From: Anaerofustis stercorihominis | Lineage (GTDB): Bacteria > Bacillota > Clostridia > Eubacteriales > Anaerofustaceae | Length of the DNA stretch: 64,000 nt | Direction of reading: 5' to 3' | NCBI RefSeq assembly: GCF_024623185.1 | Contig: NZ_JANJZK010000008.1 | Coordinates: 41,054 to 105,053 of the forward strand | Part shown: positions 1 through 6,679 of the stretch, in pieces | Layout of the letters: every line of letters starts with the position of its first letter | Position numbering within the stretch: the first letter of the stretch is position 1 | Notes under the pieces: generated by a model | What the model saw: the letters and a program-made list of their open reading frames with translations, nothing else | Databases searched by the model: none | Told to the model about the DNA's origin: nothing | Program-made: the position numbers and the translations under genes

Positions 1-1
1 G

Positions 2-511
2 CTCATTGAAATAATATTAAAATCTCACGGAGCGAAGAAGCTCTTTGAAGTCGGTGCGGCGGTTGGTTATTCCGCCTGTGTCTTTGCGGATATAATGGGT
101 GAAGGAAGCTTCGTAAAGACTGTTGAAAGAGACGAGATAAGATATATAGAGGCAAAGAACAACATAAAGAAGTATGGTTACGATGATAATATAAAGCTTA
201 TCATGGACGATGCGGGGGAAGTATTAAAAAGAGAAGAATATATGTACGACGTGGTATTCCTTGACGGCAACAAAGGACATTATATCCATATGCTTGAAGA
301 CTGTAAGAGGATACTGAAACCCGGCGGGCTTTTGATATGCGATAACGTACTCTTCAGAGGCATGATAGATAAAAGTTCTCCTCTTATCAGGAGAAAGATA
401 ACCATAGTAAAAAGGCTTAGGATGTTTTTGGACGCAATAAGCGAAGACAGCGAACTTACTACCTCCGTTCTGCCTATAGGGGACGGGTTAAGCATAAGTA
501 TAAAAAAATAA
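2..511 (+). CDS. TrmR-like class I SAM-dependent O-methyltransferase (5' truncated by window edge)
   Basis: The reading frame is open from base 2, so the gene starts outside the window and only its C-terminal ~169 residues are seen. The visible part holds the SAM-binding glycine loop (FEVGAAVGYSA), the acidic residue after the next strand (VERDE), and the metal-site region of the Methyltransf_3 (caffeoyl-CoA O-methyltransferase-like) family, DGNKGHY followed by CDNVLFRG. The DNVLFRG signature is typical of Firmicute TrmR (YrrM), which methylates 5-hydroxyuridine in the tRNA wobble position. The family assignment is firm; the tRNA role is inferred. The ATG at 95 lies inside the SAM-binding domain and is not the real start. 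HPr follows 90 bp later with its own apparent promoter. Confidence 0.85.
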   Translation, partial: LIEIILKSHGAKKLFEVGAAVGYSACVFADIMGEGSFVKTVERDEIRYIEAKNNIKKYGYDDNIKLIMDDAGEVLKREEYMYDVVFLDGNKGHYIHMLEDCKRILKPGGLLICDNVLFRGMIDKSSPLIRRKITIVKRLRMFLDAISEDSELTTSVLPIGDGLSISIKK

Positions 512-552
512 TATTTTATTAAAATTTTACTAGTAATTTATTAATCTTATGT

Positions 553-558
553 TATAAT
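553..558 (+). promoter_or_regulatory. putative -10 box of ptsH
   Basis: A perfect TATAAT lies 44 bp before the ptsH start. No good -35 is seen at 16-18 bp; TTACTA at 528-533 with a 19-bp spacer is the best match. Confidence 0.4.
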
Positions 559-601
559 TGAGTTAATATTGATAAAGATAAAAATTAGGAGGAACTATAT
601 A

Positions 602-865
602 ATGTATTCAAAAAATGTAACAATTACAAATCCTACAGGACTTCACGCAAGACCAGCATCTCAATTCGTTCAAACTGCTGCTAAATTCGCATCTGAAATT
701 CTTTTAGTAAAGAACGGTAACGAAATCAACGCTAAATCAATAATGGGCGTTATGGCAGGCGGATTATCTCAAGGAACAGAAATCGAAATCAGAGCTAACG
801 GTGCTGACGAACAAGAAGCTGTAGATACATTAGCTGCATTGATCGAAAACGGATTTGGTGAATAA
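602..865 (+). CDS. ptsH: Phosphocarrier protein HPr
   Basis: This is the 87-residue HPr of the sugar phosphotransferase system, which carries phosphate from enzyme I to the sugar-specific EIIA proteins in the cytoplasm. The active-site histidine is His15 in TGLHARPAS. The regulatory serine phosphorylated by HPr kinase in Firmicutes is Ser46 in NAKSIMGVM, so a role in CcpA-type catabolite control is expected from the family. An in-frame upstream start at 569 exists, but AGGAGG at 587-592 sits 9 bp before the ATG at 602, and that start puts both key residues at their canonical numbers. It is monocistronic, with a terminator directly downstream; enzyme I is not in the window. Confidence 0.97.
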   Translation: MYSKNVTITNPTGLHARPASQFVQTAAKFASEILLVKNGNEINAKSIMGVMAGGLSQGTEIEIRANGADEQEAVDTLAALIENGFGE

Positions 866-882
866 TTAAGTTTTACTTATAT

Positions 883-909
883 AAAAAAGACACATTAGTG
901 TCTTTTTTT
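883..909 (+). terminator. intrinsic terminator of ptsH
   Basis: Stem AAAGACAC / GTGTCTTT with an ATTA loop, followed by a run of seven T, 20 bp after the ptsH stop. Confidence 0.9.
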
Positions 910-1317
910 ATTGTTTATTTACTGATATTTTTATAATGTTTGATGAAAATTTATATGACCGTAGCTTTTAATATAATAAAAGTATAATTAAATACATTAT
1001 TATTTATTAACGAACATTCTGATTTGATTATTGCAGGTAATAAATATTTATATTTGGATTTATACCAAATGAAACAGCGATTTTTGTTTATTTTAAGTTT
1101 TAATGATTACACTTTTTTATTTATTCAAATACCTTTTTGTATACTGATTTTTTAATTTTTTTTATCATAGACTTTTAATTATCATTTAGAAGTCTATTGA
1201 TACTATATACTTAAATTCAACGAGGAATGTCTGTACATTTGTTTTAAAAGGTTATCACATTAAAATAGGTATGCGTAAATATCCTTTTTTAATGTGCTGA
1301 TATCAGAAAAAGAAATA
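910..1317. other. gene-free AT-rich intergenic region
   Basis: About 400 bp between the ptsH terminator and the end of the convergent LysR gene. I find no coding frame, RNA gene or repeat. The only structure is a hairpin at 1256-1296 that may end the LysR transcript. Confidence 0.6.
1256..1296 (-). terminator. possible terminator of the LysR-family gene
   Basis: Imperfect inverted repeat (CACATTAAAATAGG against CCTTTTTTAATGTG) just past the stop of the minus-strand regulator gene. It is AT-rich and lacks a clean downstream T-run, so this is tentative. Confidence 0.35.
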
Positions 1318-2229
1318 TCAGTATTTATATTCCTTTATATAGTGTTCAAGCTGTTCTATATATTTTTTCGCGGGGATACTAAGGCTCACATTCTTATGTT
1401 TTATATATCCCAGCCTTATCACTTCGTCACTTTCCAGAGGTATGGAAACCAGATTGCTCCCGTTCAGTTCGACGCTTAGTATACCCGTGGTTATGGTATA
1501 GCCGTGAAGTCCGATGAGTAAATTTGAAAGAGTAGCTCTGTCGCTTACAAGGAGATTTTTCTTATGAGATAGGGTACTGAGTATCTCTTCGGAAAAGTAA
1601 AAAGAGTTGTAAGTCCCCTGTTCAAAGGATACTCTCGGATATGGTTCCAAGTCTTCTATTTTGATAGATTTTTTCTTTGCAAGGGGATTATCTATACTCA
1701 AAAATATATGAGGTCTTGCATCGAAGAGATGAGTAAAAGTCAGTTCGTTGTCTTTTAGTATCTTGTTGATGACCTTTTCGTTAAAATCGTTGAGGTAGAT
1801 TACCCCCACTTCACTCCTAAGGTTCTTGACGTCTTCAATGATTTCGTGGGTCTTCGTTTCTCTGAGGGCGAATTCGTACTCGTCCTGATCGAATTCTTTG
1901 ACGAGATTTACAAAGGCATTTACTGAAAAGGCGTAGTGCTGAGTGGAAACGGAAAAGAGCCTTTTTGAAGGAGTCTTATTTAAGTATCTTTGTTCCAAAA
2001 GTTCCGACTGCTCGACTACCTGTCTCGCGTATCCGAGAAACTCCGCACCGTCTGCGCTGAGGGATATACCTCTGTTTGAACGTATGAATATTTCTATACC
2101 AAGTTCGTTTTCAAGCTCCTTTACGGATTTTGAAAGGCTGGGTTGAGTTATGAATAGCCTGCTTGCTGCTTCGTTTATGGAACCGCAGTTTACTATTTCT
2201 ATTATGTATTTTAGCTGCTGAAGTGTCAT
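1318..2229 (-). CDS. LysR-family transcriptional regulator
   Basis: This 303-residue protein has the standard LysR layout. An N-terminal winged helix-turn-helix occupies residues ~1-60, with the motif GSINEAASRLFITQPSLSKS and the following basic FIRSNRGISL. A linker helix leads to a periplasmic-binding-protein-like effector domain (~residues 90-290). Family length is normal (290-310). It is divergent from the DedA gene at 2358 across a 128-bp gap, and LysR proteins often control the divergent neighbour, so DedA is the first candidate target. That link is inference from position. The effector is unknown; the binding domain carries no signature I can tie to a ligand. Confidence 0.92.
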   Translation of the reverse strand: MTLQQLKYIIEIVNCGSINEAASRLFITQPSLSKSVKELENELGIEIFIRSNRGISLSADGAEFLGYARQVVEQSELLEQRYLNKTPSKRLFSVSTQHYAFSVNAFVNLVKEFDQDEYEFALRETKTHEIIEDVKNLRSEVGVIYLNDFNEKVINKILKDNELTFTHLFDARPHIFLSIDNPLAKKKSIKIEDLEPYPRVSFEQGTYNSFYFSEEILSTLSHKKNLLVSDRATLSNLLIGLHGYTITTGILSVELNGSNLVSIPLESDEVIRLGYIKHKNVSLSIPAKKYIEQLEHYIKEYKY

Positions 2230-2357
2230 GATTTCTTTACCTTTATTTTACGTATTTTTAATTTGTATCTAATAAGTTTATTTTATATTATAACATATTA
2301 CTCAAAATTTGAAGATAAAATATATTTGGGAAATGTTTATAAATAGGGAGAAGATTA

Positions 2358-3059
2358 TTGGAAGAAAGTTTGATAGGAATAATAAATGCGTACGGTTATC
2401 TGGGGATAATGTTTTTGATACTCATAGAAAATGTATTCCCGCCCATACCCTCGGAAGTCGTTTTGCTCTTTGGGGGATATTTGACTGCAAAGGCAGGCAT
2501 GAACCTCATACTAGTGATACTCGCGGCTACGATAGGAGCAATGCTCGGTGCGGTGATCTTATATTCTTTGGGTTATATTTTAAAGAGAGAAAAGTTAAGG
2601 AGTCTGTTTTCGGGAAAGTTCGGCAGGGTAATGCATTTGAAACCTGAATATATAGATTTAAGCTATAAGTGGTTTTTAAGGTATGAAAAGAAAGCGGTTC
2701 TGATTTGCAGGTGTATACCCGTAGCAAGGAGCCTTATTTCAATACCTGCTGGGATATCTAAAATGAAGTTTTCTTCATTTATAGTACTGAGTATCATAGG
2801 TACTCTCGTATGGAACAGCCTGCTGGTAAGTCTTGGGAACATCATGGGGGAAGCATGGGAAGCCTGCCTTCCGTACTTAAAAGGTTACTCCGAGATTGTT
2901 ATTATCGGAGGGATAATAATAGGTGCGGTATATGTGACGATGTATATGAGAAGGAGAAAAAGAAGAGAAAAAAAGGTCAGTGATACAAGTGTGCATAATG
3001 GGAATGAAGATGTAAATGATGAGTATGATGATGATATTTCTTTTATAGAAAAAATATAG
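2358..3059 (+). CDS. DedA-family membrane protein
   Basis: This 233-residue integral membrane protein of the DedA/SNARE-associated superfamily has several hydrophobic segments and the two family signatures. The first is the acidic/proline motif ENVFPPIPSE near residue 25. The second is the arginine-rich re-entrant motif CRCIPVARSLISIPAG near residue 118. Members include undecaprenyl-phosphate and phospholipid flippases; the substrate here is not known. The tail after ~residue 195 is first strongly basic (RRRKRREKK), then acidic. The start is TTG, with AGGGAG at 2345-2350. It is divergent from the LysR regulator, with no downstream partner in the same operon. Confidence 0.9.
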   Translation: MEESLIGIINAYGYLGIMFLILIENVFPPIPSEVVLLFGGYLTAKAGMNLILVILAATIGAMLGAVILYSLGYILKREKLRSLFSGKFGRVMHLKPEYIDLSYKWFLRYEKKAVLICRCIPVARSLISIPAGISKMKFSSFIVLSIIGTLVWNSLLVSLGNIMGEAWEACLPYLKGYSEIVIIGGIIIGAVYVTMYMRRRKRREKKVSDTSVHNGNEDVNDEYDDDISFIEKI

Positions 3060-3201
3060 AAGATACTGATATGGAGGATTGAAGAACAGAAATTTAAGAT
3101 ATTTAATTAAGGGGAAATATCATATATGTAAGAAATTTATTTTAAAATACTCATAAAAACATAAAAAAGCATTATTTAAATTGATTGAATATTCAGTAAT
3201 C

Positions 3202-3229
3202 TTGACAAATTTCTCGATTTAATATAAAA
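3202..3229 (+). promoter_or_regulatory. sigma-A-type promoter of putP
   Basis: -35 TTGACA (3202-3207) and -10 TATAAA (3224-3229), 16-bp spacer. The predicted transcript would begin at the hairpin at 3237-3264. Confidence 0.75.
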
Positions 3230-3236
3230 TATTTAA

Positions 3237-3264
3237 AAGGTACTATAAGTAGATATAGTACCTT
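3237..3264 (+). promoter_or_regulatory. perfect hairpin at the 5' end of the putP leader
   Basis: An 11-bp perfect inverted repeat, AAGGTACTATA / TATAGTACCTT with a six-base loop, starts about 8 bp after the -10 box and is followed by TGATTTTT. It could be a repressor operator, a 5'-stabilising stem or a weak attenuator; sequence alone does not decide. Confidence 0.6.
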
Positions 3265-3321
3265 GATTTTTATATGTAAGTATTTTAAGGAATTACATTT
3301 ATATATTAAGGAGAAATTGTT

Positions 3322-4860
3322 ATGGAAACCAATCAAATCGGCATTTTGCTGGTAATAATCATTTACCTCTTGGGAATGATCGTTATAGGCGCGATGTTTT
3401 CAAAGAAAAATGAAACTGCAAATGATTTTTATCTTGGGGGCAGAAGGCTCGGACCTTTTGTGACCGCAATGAGTGCGGAAGCTTCGGATATGAGCAGTTA
3501 TTTACTTATGGGTATACCGGGTCTTGCTTATATTTCGGGTATCGCGGATGCGGGTTGGACGGCTATAGGTCTTGCTATAGGTACATATGTAAACTGGCTT
3601 TTGGTCGCTAAAAGGATAAGGATATACACGGCAGTGTGCAAGGATTCCTTTACTCTTCCTGCGTTCTTTTCAAACAGATACAGGGATAACAAGAATTTAT
3701 TGATGCTTCTGGCTTCCTTGGTCATTATCATTTTCTTTATCCCTTATACAGGTTCGGGATTTGCCGCATGCGGAAAATTATTCTCCAGTCTTTTCGGAGT
3801 GGATTATACTTTGGCTATGGTGGTAAGTGCGGTGATAATCATTTTATATACGGCTCTGGGAGGTTTCCTCGCTGCCAGTACCACGGACTTTATTCAAAGT
3901 ATAATAATGTCGATTGCGCTGATCGTTATATTTGTCTTCGGTATCGGTGCCGCAGGGGGTATGGATGCGGTAATAGACAATGCGAAAGCTCTTCAGGGTT
4001 ATTTGAGCATGTCTGCCACACATGATATGGCAAGCGGAGCATCCTCGCCTTACGGATTTTTAAGTATCTTTTCTACTCTTGCTTGGGGGCTTGGATATTT
4101 CGGTATGCCTCATATACTCCTTCGTTTTATGGCTATCGAAGACGAACAAAAATTAAAAATATCGAGAAGGATAGCTTCGGTTTGGGTAGTTATATCAATG
4201 GGTATTGCGGTATTCATAGGTATAATCGGTTACGGTATGTCAAAAGCAGGAGTGATACCAATGCTTGAAGGGGCAAATTCAGAGACCGTCATCGTACAGA
4301 TATCACATTATTTAAGTACGCACGGATTTATATTCGCTGTCCTTGCGGGGATAGTGCTCTCGGGTATCATCGCGTCGACCATGTCTACCGCTGATTCACA
4401 GCTCCTTGCTGCGTCTTCCAGCGTTTCCGAAAATATAATAGGCGGATTTTTTGGCAAAGAGCTTGATGATAAAAAGAGGATGATAGTTGCGAGAAGCTGT
4501 CTTGTTATAATTGCACTTATCGGTATGTTCATTGCAAGAGACCCTAACAGTTCCGTGTTCGGGATAGTATCCTTTGCCTGGGCAGGCTTCGGTGCGGCTT
4601 TCGGTCCTGTTGTACTGTTCGCACTTTTCTGGAGAAGAAGTAATAAGTACGGAGCCCTTGCTTCCATGTTATCAGGGGGAGTAATGGTATTTGTATGGAA
4701 ATATTTGGTAAGACCTCTGGGCGGAGCATTCAATATTTATGAACTTCTTCCCGCTTTTATAGTGGCTTGTGTATTTATGGTAGTGGTAAGCCTCATTACC
4801 GAAAAGCCCGATAAAGAAATCACGGATGAGTTTGATGAAGTTCAGAGGCTTTTAAAATAA
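3322..4860 (+). CDS. putP: Sodium/proline symporter (SSF family, PutP-like)
   Basis: This 512-residue transporter of the sodium:solute symporter family imports proline with Na+ across the cytoplasmic membrane. About 13 hydrophobic segments are visible, the usual number. The Na+/substrate motif SAEASDMSSYLLMGIPG (residues ~50-66) closely matches the PutP version, and the conserved GIIASTMSTADSQLL follows near residue 350. Length is typical (490-520). ATG 3322 is preceded by AAGGAG at 3308-3313. It has its own promoter, leader hairpin and terminator. Proline specificity is inferred from motif similarity; other SSF substrates are possible. Confidence 0.9.
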   Translation: METNQIGILLVIIIYLLGMIVIGAMFSKKNETANDFYLGGRRLGPFVTAMSAEASDMSSYLLMGIPGLAYISGIADAGWTAIGLAIGTYVNWLLVAKRIRIYTAVCKDSFTLPAFFSNRYRDNKNLLMLLASLVIIIFFIPYTGSGFAACGKLFSSLFGVDYTLAMVVSAVIIILYTALGGFLAASTTDFIQSIIMSIALIVIFVFGIGAAGGMDAVIDNAKALQGYLSMSATHDMASGASSPYGFLSIFSTLAWGLGYFGMPHILLRFMAIEDEQKLKISRRIASVWVVISMGIAVFIGIIGYGMSKAGVIPMLEGANSETVIVQISHYLSTHGFIFAVLAGIVLSGIIASTMSTADSQLLAASSSVSENIIGGFFGKELDDKKRMIVARSCLVIIALIGMFIARDPNSSVFGIVSFAWAGFGAAFGPVVLFALFWRRSNKYGALASMLSGGVMVFVWKYLVRPLGGAFNIYELLPAFIVACVFMVVVSLITEKPDKEITDEFDEVQRLLK

Positions 4861-4873
4861 CATAGTAAAATAA

Positions 4874-4897
4874 AAAAGACCCTTTAGGGTCTTTTTT
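4874..4897 (+). terminator. intrinsic terminator of putP
   Basis: Stem AAAAGACCC / GGGTCTTTT with a TTTA loop and T-run, directly followed by the first copy of the 37-bp hairpin element. Confidence 0.92.
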
Positions 4898-4904
4898 TGT
4901 TGAC

Positions 4905-4941
4905 GGGGCGCGGAATCTGCCGAAGGCAGGCGTAGTGCCCC
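4905..4941 (+). repeat. 37-bp dispersed hairpin element, copy 1
   Basis: GGGGCGCGGAAT, stem-loop CTGCCGAAGGCAG, then GCGTAGTGCCCC. Outer GGGGC/GCCCC and inner CTGCC/GGCAG pair, leaving conserved unpaired strands between them. Much more GC-rich than its surroundings. It lies 8 bp behind the putP terminator. Confidence 0.9.
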
Positions 4942-5058
4942 GTGATGTTTATTATATGTAGTTGTTTTTTTATTTCTTTATGCCCGGACATTAAAATATT
5001 TATATTATGAGTGATATAAGCTTTTTTTATCTTAAACGGATATTGATTTCTACCGCTA

Positions 5059-5095
5059 GGGGCACTACGCCTGCCTTCGGCAGATTCCGCGCCCC
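5059..5095 (-). repeat. 37-bp dispersed hairpin element, copy 2 (inverted)
   Basis: Same element as copy 1 in the opposite orientation, identical across the 37 bp, about 117 bp away. The two form an inverted pair like the paired REP units of enterobacteria. Confidence 0.9.
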
Positions 5096-5298
5096 TGTTT
5101 ATTATTTAATACAATTATTAAATTTTGAATATCTTTCTTTATGTTTAAGCCAAAAGTCTCTTACTAAGAAAGTCTTTATCAGTTAAAATTTTTAAGAAAT
5201 TGTCAAAAAAGGTATAATTTTTGTGACAAATGTGGTATATTAAAACTAATGCGGTATATTTAAGAAAAAAACAAGAAATATATCATAATAAATAATAA

Positions 5299-6003
5299 TA
5301 TGTATTAATTTATCTTATAATTAAATCTTTTTTTATTGTTACACAAGGTATAGTATTTGTTTATGATAAGGAAGAGGAAAATAATCCGATAAATCCAACT
5401 CCGGTAAATCCTACGAGACCAACTACACCTCAATCCACACCTCCTTCTTCAGGAACAACGACCACAAATACAACTACAGTTAATGGCGGAGGAACACCGA
5501 TAGCAGCTCCTGCTGTTAATGCACCTGCAGCTAATAATCCTGCTACAACGATAGATGACGCTGTAACTCCTCTTGATAACGGAGGGACTGTAGATATTCC
5601 TGATGATAAAATTCCTTTGGCAGAAGGGAACTCAAGCTGGGCATTGATCAATCTGTTATGTACTATTTTCTCAGTGTTATCAGGATTAATGCTTCTAATA
5701 TTTGCAAGAAAGAAAAAAGAAGAATACTACGCAGAAGAATATTATGAAGCAGAATATGCTGATGCAGACGAATATTTACAAGAAAATAAGAAGAGAAGAT
5801 TCTTTACAAAGATACTTGCAGCGATTGACGGAGTGATAGCACTTATCGTATTTATCTTAACGGAAGATATGAGTTTGCCTATGGCTCTAATAGATAAGTG
5901 GACTATATTTATGGTTGTATTTGCATTGATATCTTCAGTGACATTATTAATGGGATATAAAAATGCAAATGACGAAGCGGAAGAAGAAACAGTCGAAGCT
6001 TAA
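5299..6003 (+). pseudogene. 3' remnant of a large cell-surface protein (linker plus membrane anchor)
   Basis: The frame is open from 5299 to 6003 but has no ATG or placed RBS, and its N-terminus begins mid-domain. Reading from 5341 it gives TQGIVFVYDKEEENNP, which looks like the last strand of a MucBP-type repeat. A long Pro/Thr/Asn-rich linker follows (PTTPQSTPPSSGTTTTNTTT). The tail is LAEGNSSWALINLL with three hydrophobic segments and an acidic end. This is the usual C-terminal wall/membrane part of Firmicute adhesins whose front has been lost. A TTG at 5617 could start a 128-residue membrane protein but has no RBS at the right distance. Function today is doubtful. Confidence 0.7.
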
Positions 6004-6030
6004 GTGTAAATAATAAAGCATTGATAATAA

Positions 6031-6060
6031 AAAAAGACCTTGATTTTAAGGTCTTTTTTT
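6031..6060 (+). terminator. terminator of the surface-protein remnant
   Basis: Stem AAAAAGACCTT / AAGGTCTTTTT with a six-base loop and T-run; still intact behind the decayed gene. Confidence 0.88.
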
Positions 6061-6094
6061 ATTAGAATTATAAATAACAAACAAAACTCTCCAA

Positions 6095-6123
6095 TTGTAA
6101 CTGGTGTGTAACTGAGTTATGAT
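6095..6123 (+). promoter_or_regulatory. putative promoter of the 6171 gene
   Basis: TTGTAA (6095-6100), 17-bp spacer, TATGAT (6118-6123). The region also holds a short direct repeat, TGTAACTG at 6096 and 6108. Confidence 0.4.
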
Positions 6124-6170
6124 ATTATACTAATATAAAAGAAGTAATTCTAAGAAAGAGGGTTTTTGAT

Positions 6171-6587
6171 ATGGCACTAACACCTACAAAATTTATTCCC
6201 AACGAAATGAAAACAAGCATTGTTAAAATATATGCTTATGATAATAATAATCTTATTGGAACTTTATATAATCCATATTTAAAGGTTGAAAAAAAGTTTT
6301 TGTCTACCTTTAACTTATTAAACCTTATAGAAGAAACTATGGATGATATGGATTATCCTCAAGCTATCAATGAATGCAGAACATTTGTAGATAATAAAGA
6401 AAACAAAGAAGAACTGTCTATAGAAGAGATTAAGGAAAAAGAAATTTTGGCTACATTTAATATAAAAGTTTTATTTAGACAAAATGCTACATGGCAAGGT
6501 TCTATTGTATGGGTCGAAGATAATACGGTGAGTCAGTTCAGAAGTGTTTTTGAACTATTGGTATTGATGGATAGTGTACTTAAATAA
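6171..6587 (+). CDS. conserved hypothetical protein with WQG...FRSVFELLVLMDSVL tail
   Basis: A 138-residue soluble protein with no signal peptide or membrane segment. The first half is variable. The last ~45 residues carry a compact motif, FRQNATWQGSIVWVED then FRSVFELLVLMDSVLK. I have seen this style of C-terminus in small Clostridia proteins of unknown function, but I cannot name the family. RBS AAAGAGGG at 6155-6162. It lies upstream of the c-di-GMP gene on the same strand, separated by a terminator-like hairpin, so the two may be partly co-transcribed. No function should be assigned beyond a possible link to signalling. Confidence 0.75.
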   Translation: MALTPTKFIPNEMKTSIVKIYAYDNNNLIGTLYNPYLKVEKKFLSTFNLLNLIEETMDDMDYPQAINECRTFVDNKENKEELSIEEIKEKEILATFNIKVLFRQNATWQGSIVWVEDNTVSQFRSVFELLVLMDSVLK

Positions 6588-6620
6588 TAAACTTAAATCA
6601 AAATTTTATAATTTTTAAAG

Positions 6621-6657
6621 AAAAAACCTATGAGGTATTTTACTTGATAGGTTTTTT
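6621..6657 (+). terminator. terminator/attenuator between the 6171 gene and the c-di-GMP gene
   Basis: 11-bp stem AAAAAACCTAT / ATAGGTTTTTT with a 15-base loop and T-run, ending 23 bp before the next start codon. Its closeness to the next RBS allows a role in setting downstream expression. Confidence 0.7.
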
Positions 6658-6679
6658 CCTTATCGGGGAAGGAAATAAA

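Noticed and set aside
1294..1479. 61-codon ORF on the plus strand over the end of the LysR gene
   Set aside because: It is antisense to a well-supported coding gene and has no RBS or family similarity.
4308..4733. 141-codon minus-strand ORF inside putP
   Set aside because: It lies fully antisense to a conserved transporter gene; long antisense ORFs arise from its codon bias.
5617..6003. Stand-alone 128-residue membrane protein starting at TTG 5617
   Set aside because: No RBS at the proper distance, and the frame continues upstream into a typical surface-protein linker, so a remnant is the better reading.
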